From Lewinella sp. LCG006 (GTDB lineage: Bacteria; Bacteroidota; Bacteroidia; Chitinophagales; Saprospiraceae): a DNA stretch of 64,000 nucleotides. Position 1 is the first letter of the stretch; every line of letters begins with the position of its first letter. The position numbers were made by a program, and so were the translations under genes. Under the pieces are notes generated by a model, which made no database searches, was not told the DNA's origin, and saw only the letters and a program-made list of their open reading frames with translations. The stretch is from the NCBI RefSeq assembly GCF_040784935.1, contig NZ_CP160680.1:4434501-4498500 (forward strand), written 5' to 3'. This document shows, one piece after another, positions 36,321-43,082 of the stretch.

Positions 36321-37883
36321 TTACTGTATTTTTTCTTTGCGCCAAGTTTTCCATTCGCCAAGGTAGTAGTCCAGTAGCACAGGCTGATCGAGGGTGTTGG
36401 CTTTGACTTGGTCAACCGCACTTATGTCTGGCGCAAATTCAAAATGGTGTTCCAGTCGATCCGGTTCTAAATAACGGGTAGACACACCAAGGGGTAGGGT
36501 AGGAGTACCCAGCGGGCGATCAGCACCCAAAACAAAGCCCCATTCCCCGAAGGAGGGTACATAGATGTGGTACGGCAAGATAGCCGCAAAACCCGTAGCG
36601 CGCATAGTTTCCACAATGCACCAATACGCTTTCCGGGTATGAAAAGGGCTGCCTGCTTGCGTAGCAAAAATGCCTCCTGGCGCCAGGCTGTTTTTTGCCA
36701 TCCGAAAAAAGTAGGTGCTGTACAAGCGTGCAACTGCCTCGTTGGAGGGGTCAGGCAAATCCGCCAGGATAAGATCAAAAAGCGTTGAATCAAAACGCAA
36801 AAAAAGCGAGGCATCCTGCGCGATCATTTTTACTTTGGGGTGAGTCAAGGCACCCTCGTTGACCTGCTTTAGACGCGGATGGTGGATGCCTAAATCAAAA
36901 ACACGCTGGTCCAAATCTACCACCACCACCTCTTCTACGGTAGGCAGTTTCAGCACTTCTCGGGCAAGTAGCCCTTCTCCACCACCCAGGATGAGCACCC
37001 GCTTGGCTTGGCGTAAGAAGCCGGCGGGGAGGAGCGCCAGGCCCTCGTGGTAGCGGTATTCGTCGCGCGAAGAAAACTGGATGATTCGGTTAAGATAAAG
37101 CCGCGTCTCGTCCTGGTTTTTGGTCAGCACGATCTGTTGGTAAGGGGTTTGCTCAGCGTGGATGATGGTATGAGAATAAGCCTGACTTTCCCACTGTTGC
37201 AGCAACTGCCGACTGTACAGCAGCAGTACGGTAAATGCAATAATGATCAGTGCTGAGATGATCCAGATACCTTTTTGCCCCTTGTTGCTGGCCGCTGAGC
37301 GGAAGTAGCTGTAAATGAAGAACCCCAGCGCAATATTCAATAATCCAAAGCATACCGAAGTACGAAACAGCCCAAAAAACGGCAGCAAGAGAAAAGGAAA
37401 CAACAAGGTTGCCGCCAAGGCACCAATATAATCCAGCGATAACACATTCGCCAGGTTGGCCTTTAGCGGGTAATACTTCTTCATGATGCGGGCCAATAAT
37501 GGAATCTCAAATCCCGTAAGTGTACCGATAATCGCCGTCAACCCCAGCATCAAGCCTTGGTATTGCCCTGCGGTGAGGTAATGAAAAGAGCCATATAAAA
37601 TCGGTACACTGGCCCCACCTACTAACCCCAACCCAAGTTCTATCCAGATAAAACTCACCAAGAGTTGTTGATCAATAAATTTAGAAAGGTAAGAACCCAG
37701 CCCCATGGCCGCCATGTACACACCTATGGTGAGCGAAAATTGCTTGACACTATCCCCCAGAAAATACGAACTCGTCGTTGAGATCAACAACTCGTAGATA
37801 ATAGAACATAGCCCCGCCAAAAAAACAGCAATAATCAATGCCGATTTCTCGGAGAGTTGGAAAGATTCTTTTTTCACAGCCAT
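36321..37883 (-). CDS. speE: Membrane-bound spermidine synthase-like protein
   Basis: About 520 aa. The N-terminal half has six or seven transmembrane helices (SALIIAVFLAGLCSIIYELL onward). The C-terminal half is a spermidine-synthase domain: GGGEGLLAREVL (cofactor loop), 'VVVVDLDQRVFDLGIHHPRL', and the catalytic Asp region 'FDLILADLPDPSN'. It transfers aminopropyl from decarboxylated SAM (made by SpeD) to a diamine. The fused membrane form is known in bacteria. An in-frame ATG at 37979 is unlikely because a minus-strand -7 box sits at 37910-37903, so I use the ATG at 37883. Confidence 0.93.
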   Translation of the reverse strand: MAVKKESFQLSEKSALIIAVFLAGLCSIIYELLISTTSSYFLGDSVKQFSLTIGVYMAAMGLGSYLSKFIDQQLLVSFIWIELGLGLVGGASVPILYGSFHYLTAGQYQGLMLGLTAIIGTLTGFEIPLLARIMKKYYPLKANLANVLSLDYIGALAATLLFPFLLLPFFGLFRTSVCFGLLNIALGFFIYSYFRSAASNKGQKGIWIISALIIIAFTVLLLYSRQLLQQWESQAYSHTIIHAEQTPYQQIVLTKNQDETRLYLNRIIQFSSRDEYRYHEGLALLPAGFLRQAKRVLILGGGEGLLAREVLKLPTVEEVVVVDLDQRVFDLGIHHPRLKQVNEGALTHPKVKMIAQDASLFLRFDSTLFDLILADLPDPSNEAVARLYSTYFFRMAKNSLAPGGIFATQAGSPFHTRKAYWCIVETMRATGFAAILPYHIYVPSFGEWGFVLGADRPLGTPTLPLGVSTRYLEPDRLEHHFEFAPDISAVDQVKANTLDQPVLLDYYLGEWKTWRKEKIQ

Positions 37884-37902
37884 CAGTTTTGCTAGTCTGC
37901 TG

Positions 37903-37910
37903 CAAAAGTA
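37903..37910 (-). promoter_or_regulatory. -7 box (TACTTTTG) for speE-speD
   Basis: TAnnTTTG match on the minus strand, 19 bp before the speE ATG at 37883. It is half of a divergent promoter pair. Confidence 0.45.
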
Positions 37911-37917
37911 GGCTTTA

Positions 37918-37947
37918 TTTGAACTTTCCCTATTCTTACTATATTTG
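37918..37947 (+). promoter_or_regulatory. Promoter for the lipoprotein-GspS-like operon
   Basis: TTTG (37918-37921), 18 bp, TATATTTG (37940-37947), a perfect -7. The ATG at 38002 follows by 54 bp. It diverges from the speE box within the same 118-bp gap. Confidence 0.55.
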
Positions 37948-38001
37948 GGGAAATAAAAGGAAAGCGCTTTCTTTCCCATCTTTTCACTTCAACCCTTTTT
38001 T

Positions 38002-38535
38002 ATGTTTACTAAACACTTGGTTCGCAATTTGTTTTTTTCGTTTTCCGTCGCTGCCTTCGGCATGGCTGTCCTGAGTAGCTGTGGTAGCAACGTAGAATAC
38101 GAAGAAGTAGAAGTTCCTACCCAGGGCCTTATTACCACTGTACAGGAGGTAAAGCCCGATGAATTCAAAATTGAAGATGAAGTACCGGTTGCGGATACTT
38201 CTCAGAGTTTAATCATTGCCAAATACCTCGACGGAGGCATTGACACCTTCACCCTCATGGAGGCACGCCTCATGCAGCAGCAAAGCACTTCCAGCCGCGG
38301 TAGTGGCATTATGCGCGCTGCCAGCTATGGCTTCTTTGGCTATATGATTGGCCGTAGTTTGAGTAGTGGTTTCCGCCCTTCGGCTACCGCTTATACCGAT
38401 CCCAATACCTACAACCGGGTCAATAACTCTACCGGCAACACCATCAGGTCTACCTCTCAGCGGGTGAGTCGCCCTAGCAGTGGTAGTCGCTCAGGCTATG
38501 GTACCAGCCGTTCAAGCCGTTCTTATGGTGGATAA
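38002..38535 (+). CDS. Lipoprotein upstream of a glutathionylspermidine-synthase-like gene (YgiB analogue)
   Basis: 177 aa. The lipobox is AVLSSC within the first 27 residues. An acidic segment (EYEEVEVPTQ...EVKPDEFKIEDE) is followed by 'GIMRAASYGFFGYMIGRSLS', a Gly/Ser hydrophobic patch. The C-terminal 60 residues are Ser/Arg/Tyr-rich and low complexity. Its stop overlaps the next start by 11 bp, so the two are translationally coupled. In E. coli the lipoprotein YgiB precedes the GspS-like YgiC; gene order and general features match, though I cannot show homology by eye. Confidence 0.75.
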   Translation: MFTKHLVRNLFFSFSVAAFGMAVLSSCGSNVEYEEVEVPTQGLITTVQEVKPDEFKIEDEVPVADTSQSLIIAKYLDGGIDTFTLMEARLMQQQSTSSRGSGIMRAASYGFFGYMIGRSLSSGFRPSATAYTDPNTYNRVNNSTGNTIRSTSQRVSRPSSGSRSGYGTSRSSRSYGG

Positions 38536-39712
38536 TCGCTTATTTCCTGCCCCCGTCCCTTCTTCGCGCTTCATGCGCAGAGAAGGGATGGAGTGGTTGT
38601 CCATGGGCGAAAATGAAGACTATTTTGCCGATGAAATCATTGGCATCAGTGAGTCTGAGCAGCGAGCTTGGGCCCAGGCCGGACAACACTGCTTCGAAGC
38701 CTTGAAAAACACGGCTCAACGAATTGCACGCGACCAAAACTGGCGGGATCTGGGTATTCCCCACATCGCTCAGCGTTTGGTGAAGTATTCCGTAGAAAAT
38801 GAATTGGACGACTTCCTGGTCGGGCGCTTTGATTTCGCGGGAGGCTTTGGCGACTACCCCATCAAAATGCTGGAATTCAATGCCGATACCTGCTCGCTGA
38901 TGCCGGAAACGGCTCATGTACAACGTCACCTCTGGGTAGAAATGCGCAAGAAAAAAGGTAGTGGCCCCTTCGATCCCTTGCTCGTTGGGCTTACCCGTCG
39001 GTTTCAGCGTCTTTTGCAGCAGTATCCCGACAAAGAACCCACCTTGCTGCTCTCTACCTTGGGCTATGAAGAAGACTGGCTCAATGTCGAAGTATTGGCC
39101 GAGGCAGCCAAGGCGGCAGGTTTTCAGCAAGTGCATAAAGTCGCCCTGGAGGCCGTCATTTTCGATCCCGAAAACGGCATCTTCATCGAGGTCGGCCCCG
39201 ATCGGTTTATCCAGTTCGATTTTTGGTACAAAATGATCCCCTGGGAGTTTTTTGCCTACGAAGAACCCGAACTCATGGACATCCTCACGGATTTGGTCAT
39301 GGAAGATAAAGTCAAAATTATTAATCCGGCCTGGACCATGATCATGCAGTCGAAAGGCGTATTGCCCCACGTTTTCAAGGATCATCCCCAAGAGCCGGCA
39401 CTGCTGAAGGCATCGTTCTCTTACACTGATTTTCCTGATGGTCGTTACGCTCGCAAGCCCCTCTTCGGCCGTACCGGAGAGAATGTGGCCCTGTTCGACG
39501 GTAATGCTCGCCCCATGGCTGAAAACGATGGTGATTATAGCAATATGCCCCCGGTTTTTCAAGACCTGGCCAGTTTTGCTGTCGATGAAGAGGGCTATCG
39601 CTACCAAGCTTCCGTCTTCTACTGCGATCACCCCTGCGCCATCGGTATCCGCCGCCAGGATGCGCTCATCATTGACGATGATGCTGAGTTCGTAGGCCAT
39701 ACCGTACTGTAA
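38525..39712 (+). CDS. Glutathionylspermidine synthase family protein (YgiC-like ATP-grasp)
   Basis: About 395 aa from MVDNRLFPAPVP; the frame is open back to 38480. It fits the GspS ATP-grasp domain: 'GRFDFAGGFGDYPIKMLEFN' with 'ADTCSLMPETA', the central 'WKM...PWEFFAYEEPELMD'-like block, 'IINPAWTMIMQSKGVLP', and the C-terminal 'GRTGENVALFDG'. Full GspS also carries an amidase domain, which is absent, as in YgiC/YjfC. YgiC-like enzymes ligate amines to peptides, but their substrate is unsettled. Location back-to-back with speE-speD suggests a polyamine or polyamine-like substrate. Confidence 0.9.
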   Translation: MVDNRLFPAPVPSSRFMRREGMEWLSMGENEDYFADEIIGISESEQRAWAQAGQHCFEALKNTAQRIARDQNWRDLGIPHIAQRLVKYSVENELDDFLVGRFDFAGGFGDYPIKMLEFNADTCSLMPETAHVQRHLWVEMRKKKGSGPFDPLLVGLTRRFQRLLQQYPDKEPTLLLSTLGYEEDWLNVEVLAEAAKAAGFQQVHKVALEAVIFDPENGIFIEVGPDRFIQFDFWYKMIPWEFFAYEEPELMDILTDLVMEDKVKIINPAWTMIMQSKGVLPHVFKDHPQEPALLKASFSYTDFPDGRYARKPLFGRTGENVALFDGNARPMAENDGDYSNMPPVFQDLASFAVDEEGYRYQASVFYCDHPCAIGIRRQDALIIDDDAEFVGHTVL

Positions 39713-39744
39713 TCAAAGAGGATACTTGCCGATCTTTTTGGGGG

Positions 39745-39960
39745 GATAGCCGCGCTGCGCTGGCTAGCACCTGTTTCGCTCTTAGTGCTTGCTGGCGCAG
39801 CACACTACCGCTGCACTCCCGACTTTCTAGTCGGCATACTTGCGCCATCCTGGTACCAAGCTCCGGCCTTCGGCCTACACCCCAAATACTTACGGGCCAC
39901 GGCCCGCCCATGTCCTCCGCTCGGGCGGAGGTGGCCCACAGGGCCGGAGGTGGGTAACCA
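39745..39960. repeat. GC-rich intergenic repeat (copy 4) with extra hairpins
   Basis: 39745-39860 shares ordered blocks with 23694-23826 (CTTAGT, CACTACCGCTGC, CCCGA, TCGG, CTTGCGCC). 39860-39960 adds nested GC-rich hairpins (for example CTCCGGCCTTCGGCC and GGGCCACGGCCCGCCC/GGGCGG-type stems). No coding potential is seen in any frame. Confidence 0.55.
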
Positions 39961-40171
39961 ATCTGGCGGAAGTGGTGTAGCCGTTCGATAAAAAAAATCA
40001 CTAAAAGGTGGCTGACCTAATAATAAGCTAGGACTACCTTTGAAAAAAGTCTACCGATTTTTTCTTGTAAAACCTAATGGAAAGGTTACTCCCAACGGTA
40101 GAATTGCTTTCAAGAGGAGGAAATATGAATACTACCGGTTGATTCACTAGTAACCCACAATCCATGTTGTT

Positions 40172-40340
40172 CTAGTGGTCTGTCAACATTTAAAGTTCCG
40201 GTTGAGCGAACGCGGATTTTGGTGCTGATCGAGGCGGAGGTTCCCGCGCATAGCAGCGCTACGTAAGGGGTTCTCCAACGAAGAGCAGTGCCGAAAGACG
40301 CATCGGGCAACCGGAAAGTTTAAGTTTGACAGACCACTAG
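40172..40340. mobile_element. MITE-like element with 33-bp terminal inverted repeats
   Basis: 169 bp, non-coding. Both ends begin CTAGTGGTCTGTCAA; the 33-bp arms (40172-40204 and 40308-40340) match at about 26-27 positions and end CCGGTTG. CACTAGTA and TACTAGTG just outside extend the symmetry. It is related at its tips to the element at 20165-20327. It lies in the gene-free gap before ksgA; no transposase is nearby. Confidence 0.65.
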
Positions 40341-40409
40341 CTACTAGTGCCATTAATTATATCCCTCCTTACCACGCCATCGGCTAGCCAGTATACCTGA
40401 AATCAGCCC

Positions 40410-40441
40410 TTGTTCAAATGAACAATAAAAGCTTACCTTTG
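40410..40441 (+). promoter_or_regulatory. ksgA promoter
   Basis: TTG (40410-40412), 21 bp, TACCTTTG (40434-40441), a near-ideal Bacteroidota promoter. The -7 box falls after the in-frame ATG at 40418, so that ATG cannot be used from this promoter, whereas the GTG at 40466 can. Confidence 0.6.
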
Positions 40442-40465
40442 CCCATTCATTTCAATTCCTTTCCT

Positions 40466-41251
40466 GTGCGCGCAAAGAAATCCTACGGCCAGCATTTTCT
40501 TACCAATGAGCAGTACGCCCAGCAAATTGCGGATGCGCTACAGCTCACCGACCAATACAACCAGGTCCTGGAGATTGGCCCTGGCCAAGGTATGCTGACC
40601 AAGTATTTGCTCAAAAAAGACTTTGACCTCAAAGTGGTTGAAGCCGATCCCGATATGGTGGCTTATCTACATAGCCACTATCCACAGCTCGCTGTCAGCA
40701 ACATTATTTCTGCCAACTTCCTCCGGTTAAAATTAGAGGAGATTTTTACGGGGCCTTTCGCGATTATTGGCAACTACCCTTATAACATCTCTTCCCAAAT
40801 CCTGATTAAAACCATCGAATACCGCGATCAAGTACCCGAAATGGCGGGTATGTTTCAGAAGGAAGTAGCCGATCGCGTAGTCGCGGGACCAGGGAGCAAA
40901 ACCTACGGTATTATCGGCGTATTGGTTCAGGCTTTTTTTCATGCCGAGTACCTGTTTTCGGTCGGTAGAGGCAATTTCAACCCTCCACCCAAAGTGAAAT
41001 CAGCCGTTATTCGGTTGGTACGTAGGGAAGATCCCCTGGTTCGCGAGGAGCTATGGTCAGCCTTTAGGCAAACAGTAAAGTTGTCTTTTGGGCAACGCCG
41101 GAAAATGCTGCGCAATTCGCTCAAAAGCATCCTTTCTTCAGAAGAAATCCAACACGAACGCTACCAGCTTCGCCCTGAACAAATTAGCGTAGAAGCGTTC
41201 GTAGAAATCGCCGAAAAAGTGCTGGAACAAAGGAATTCTACCGAAGATTAG
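40466..41251 (+). CDS. ksgA: Ribosomal RNA small subunit methyltransferase A
   Basis: 16S rRNA adenine dimethyltransferase, modifying the two adjacent adenines of helix 45 late in 30S assembly. About 261 aa. The SAM motif is 'QVLEIGPGQGMLTKYLL', then 'VVEADPDMVAYL' and the catalytic NYPY (IGNYPYNISSQIL). 'FSVGRGNFNPPPKVKSAVI' is the family C-terminal signature. The start GTG (40466, giving MRAKKSYGQHFLTN) matches the typical KsgA N-terminus and lies after the promoter; an in-frame ATG at 40418 would add 16 unusual residues. Confidence 0.96.
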   Translation: MRAKKSYGQHFLTNEQYAQQIADALQLTDQYNQVLEIGPGQGMLTKYLLKKDFDLKVVEADPDMVAYLHSHYPQLAVSNIISANFLRLKLEEIFTGPFAIIGNYPYNISSQILIKTIEYRDQVPEMAGMFQKEVADRVVAGPGSKTYGIIGVLVQAFFHAEYLFSVGRGNFNPPPKVKSAVIRLVRREDPLVREELWSAFRQTVKLSFGQRRKMLRNSLKSILSSEEIQHERYQLRPEQISVEAFVEIAEKVLEQRNSTED

Positions 41252-41293
41252 GGAAGGTCAAAGGTCAACCAACAACCAACAACCAACAACCAT

Positions 41294-42031
41294 CTACACC
41301 TCCTTCACCACCTCTTCCAAAGGAAACCGAAAGCGGTCACTGTATACGCCGCCTTCTTCTTCCGGACCAGTAGCAATCACCATATTGATTTCTGCTTTGC
41401 GGGGCAGTTTGAGTAAACGTTTAAGCCGTTTTTCGTCAAAACCTTCCATGGGGCAGGTAGCGTACCCTTCGGCCTGCATGCTGAGCATAAAGGTTTGCGC
41501 AGCTAGTGCTGCACTCTTATGGGTAATGATCCGGGAATTGGCACTGCTACTCCAACGCACCATTGGTCCTTGCCAACTTTTAAATTGCACGATGAGGGTC
41601 CGCAACAGCGTCATAAAACCAAAGGGGTCATTCATGTACAGCAGCGGAATGTTGCGTTTGTAGTATTCTATTGCGCGTTGGTCTCTTTTGGTCAGTGGGT
41701 CAGAGAAGCTCGTGCGCATGTGCGCCAATACCCGCTGGCTGTTGGCTTTCCATTTGTCTCCTCTGCATACGACCGCTATAAGTTCATGCGCGGTGCGGGC
41801 AGCACTCTGGTTCATACACAAGCGGGCAACTTCCGCTTTAGTTGCTGCTGATCTAATACGATAAAACTCCCAGGTCTGCAAATTACTGCTATTGGGTGCA
41901 AGTACAGCACGAGCCAAACTACGGGCTACTGCATCAGCATCAAAAGGGGCATCTTCCTGGTATTTCCTTACGGCCCTCCGGGTATTTACAATTTTATCAA
42001 AGATATCGGCAGCCTGGTTCATGGTCAACAT
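41294..42031 (-). CDS. Nitroreductase family protein
   Basis: 245 aa, FMN-dependent oxidoreductase fold. The N-terminal phosphate-binding 'NTRRAVRKYQEDAPFDADAV' motif has RRAVR binding FMN, 'APNSSNLQTWEFYRI' binds the isoalloxazine, and 'QAEGYATCPMEGFDEKRL' near the C-terminus is characteristic. It would reduce nitroaromatics, quinones or flavins in the cytoplasm; the substrate is unknown. It converges with ksgA and is followed upstream by the nitrilase gene with an 80-bp gap, so it may be a separate unit. Confidence 0.9.
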   Translation of the reverse strand: MLTMNQAADIFDKIVNTRRAVRKYQEDAPFDADAVARSLARAVLAPNSSNLQTWEFYRIRSAATKAEVARLCMNQSAARTAHELIAVVCRGDKWKANSQRVLAHMRTSFSDPLTKRDQRAIEYYKRNIPLLYMNDPFGFMTLLRTLIVQFKSWQGPMVRWSSSANSRIITHKSAALAAQTFMLSMQAEGYATCPMEGFDEKRLKRLLKLPRKAEINMVIATGPEEEGGVYSDRFRFPLEEVVKEV

Positions 42032-42111
42032 TTATTTTTTCAGCCTTAAAGGTAATCACCCATTTGTAAAGCGTTCCCAAAAAGGATCAAAAGGTAATCT
42101 GTCCACTTGAT

Positions 42112-43065
42112 CTATTCCTCAAAAGATAGGGTACTTTGTCGCTGCCGGTTAACGTGAAGTTGCGTAACGTCTGGACGGGAGTAGTGCCCCGCCGGATCAA
42201 AATTCTGCCGTTCTTCTCGCACGCTACGATGATCAATGCTAACAACTCGTAGACACTCTTCTTTGGTAATGGGTTCCAAGAGCCAGCTTCCGTCAGGATG
42301 AGCAATGCAGGAGCCACCGTCGGCCATCCATTCGGGAGCTTTGTCATGTACCAAATCATAATGAGGGATCAGGGAAGGAATATCACTCTTGCGCATTAAT
42401 CCACTCACCGAAATAACATAAGAACGCCCCTCTCTAGCCAAGAAACGGGTCAGGATATCGGTATTGCGCACGTTGCCGGGCCAGATGGCTACATGTAGGT
42501 CTTCCCCCAAACCGTAGAGTGCCGCCCTGGGTAGCGGCATCCAATTCTCCCAGCAGTTGAGTCCTCCCAGCGTGAATTTTCCTAGAGGGAAGGTTCGCAA
42601 ACCGTGGCCATCCCCTGGCGACCAACTCAATCGTTCTTCGTAAGTAGGTTGCAACTTGCGGTGTACATTGGCAACCTCTCCTTGAGGGGTAATATACACC
42701 AATGAGCAATACACACTGTGCCCACCTCGATCAGCCGGGCGCTCCACGATGCCGAATAGCAAAGCCATCTGGTAAGCGCGGGCTGCTTGGCAAAAAGCAG
42801 CGAGATCTCCTCGCTCAATTTGTATGGCTTCTTCCAGGTAATGGGCGTGCATTTCTTTTTGCAGAGCGGAGTTGAAGCGGGCACCATCCGTGAAGTCCAA
42901 CCAAAAAGGATAGCCAGGAAGCAAGGTCTCCCCAAAGGTCAATAACTGGCAGCCTTGTTCTCCTGCTTGCTGAATATAAGACAGCATTTTATCAATGGTC
43001 GCTTGTCGCTGCAGCCATACCGGTGCTATTTGGGCAAACCCCACTTTTAGTTGGTCGTCAGACAT
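42112..43065 (-). CDS. Nitrilase / carbon-nitrogen hydrolase
   Basis: 317 aa of the nitrilase superfamily. The catalytic triad is E46 (TFGETLLPGYP), K136 (VHRKLQPTYEE) and C170 (LNCWENWMP). 'NCWENWMPLPRAALYG' is typical of the true nitrilase branch, which converts nitriles to carboxylic acids plus ammonia. Length fits nitrilases (300-350 aa) rather than shorter amidases. No signal peptide. Physiological substrate unknown; plant-derived nitriles and cyanide are possible. Confidence 0.93.
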   Translation of the reverse strand: MSDDQLKVGFAQIAPVWLQRQATIDKMLSYIQQAGEQGCQLLTFGETLLPGYPFWLDFTDGARFNSALQKEMHAHYLEEAIQIERGDLAAFCQAARAYQMALLFGIVERPADRGGHSVYCSLVYITPQGEVANVHRKLQPTYEERLSWSPGDGHGLRTFPLGKFTLGGLNCWENWMPLPRAALYGLGEDLHVAIWPGNVRNTDILTRFLAREGRSYVISVSGLMRKSDIPSLIPHYDLVHDKAPEWMADGGSCIAHPDGSWLLEPITKEECLRVVSIDHRSVREERQNFDPAGHYSRPDVTQLHVNRQRQSTLSFEE

Positions 43066-43082
43066 CTTACTTAAATAAAATA

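Noticed and set aside
38540-39700. Long (386-codon) minus-strand frame opposite the GspS-like gene
   Set aside because: Antisense shadow of a gene with clear family motifs; its own translation shows none.
41265-41293. Short CCAACAA-type tandem repeat between ksgA and the nitroreductase gene
   Set aside because: Only a few units in a 42-bp convergent gap; simple repeat with no evident function, and not an array.
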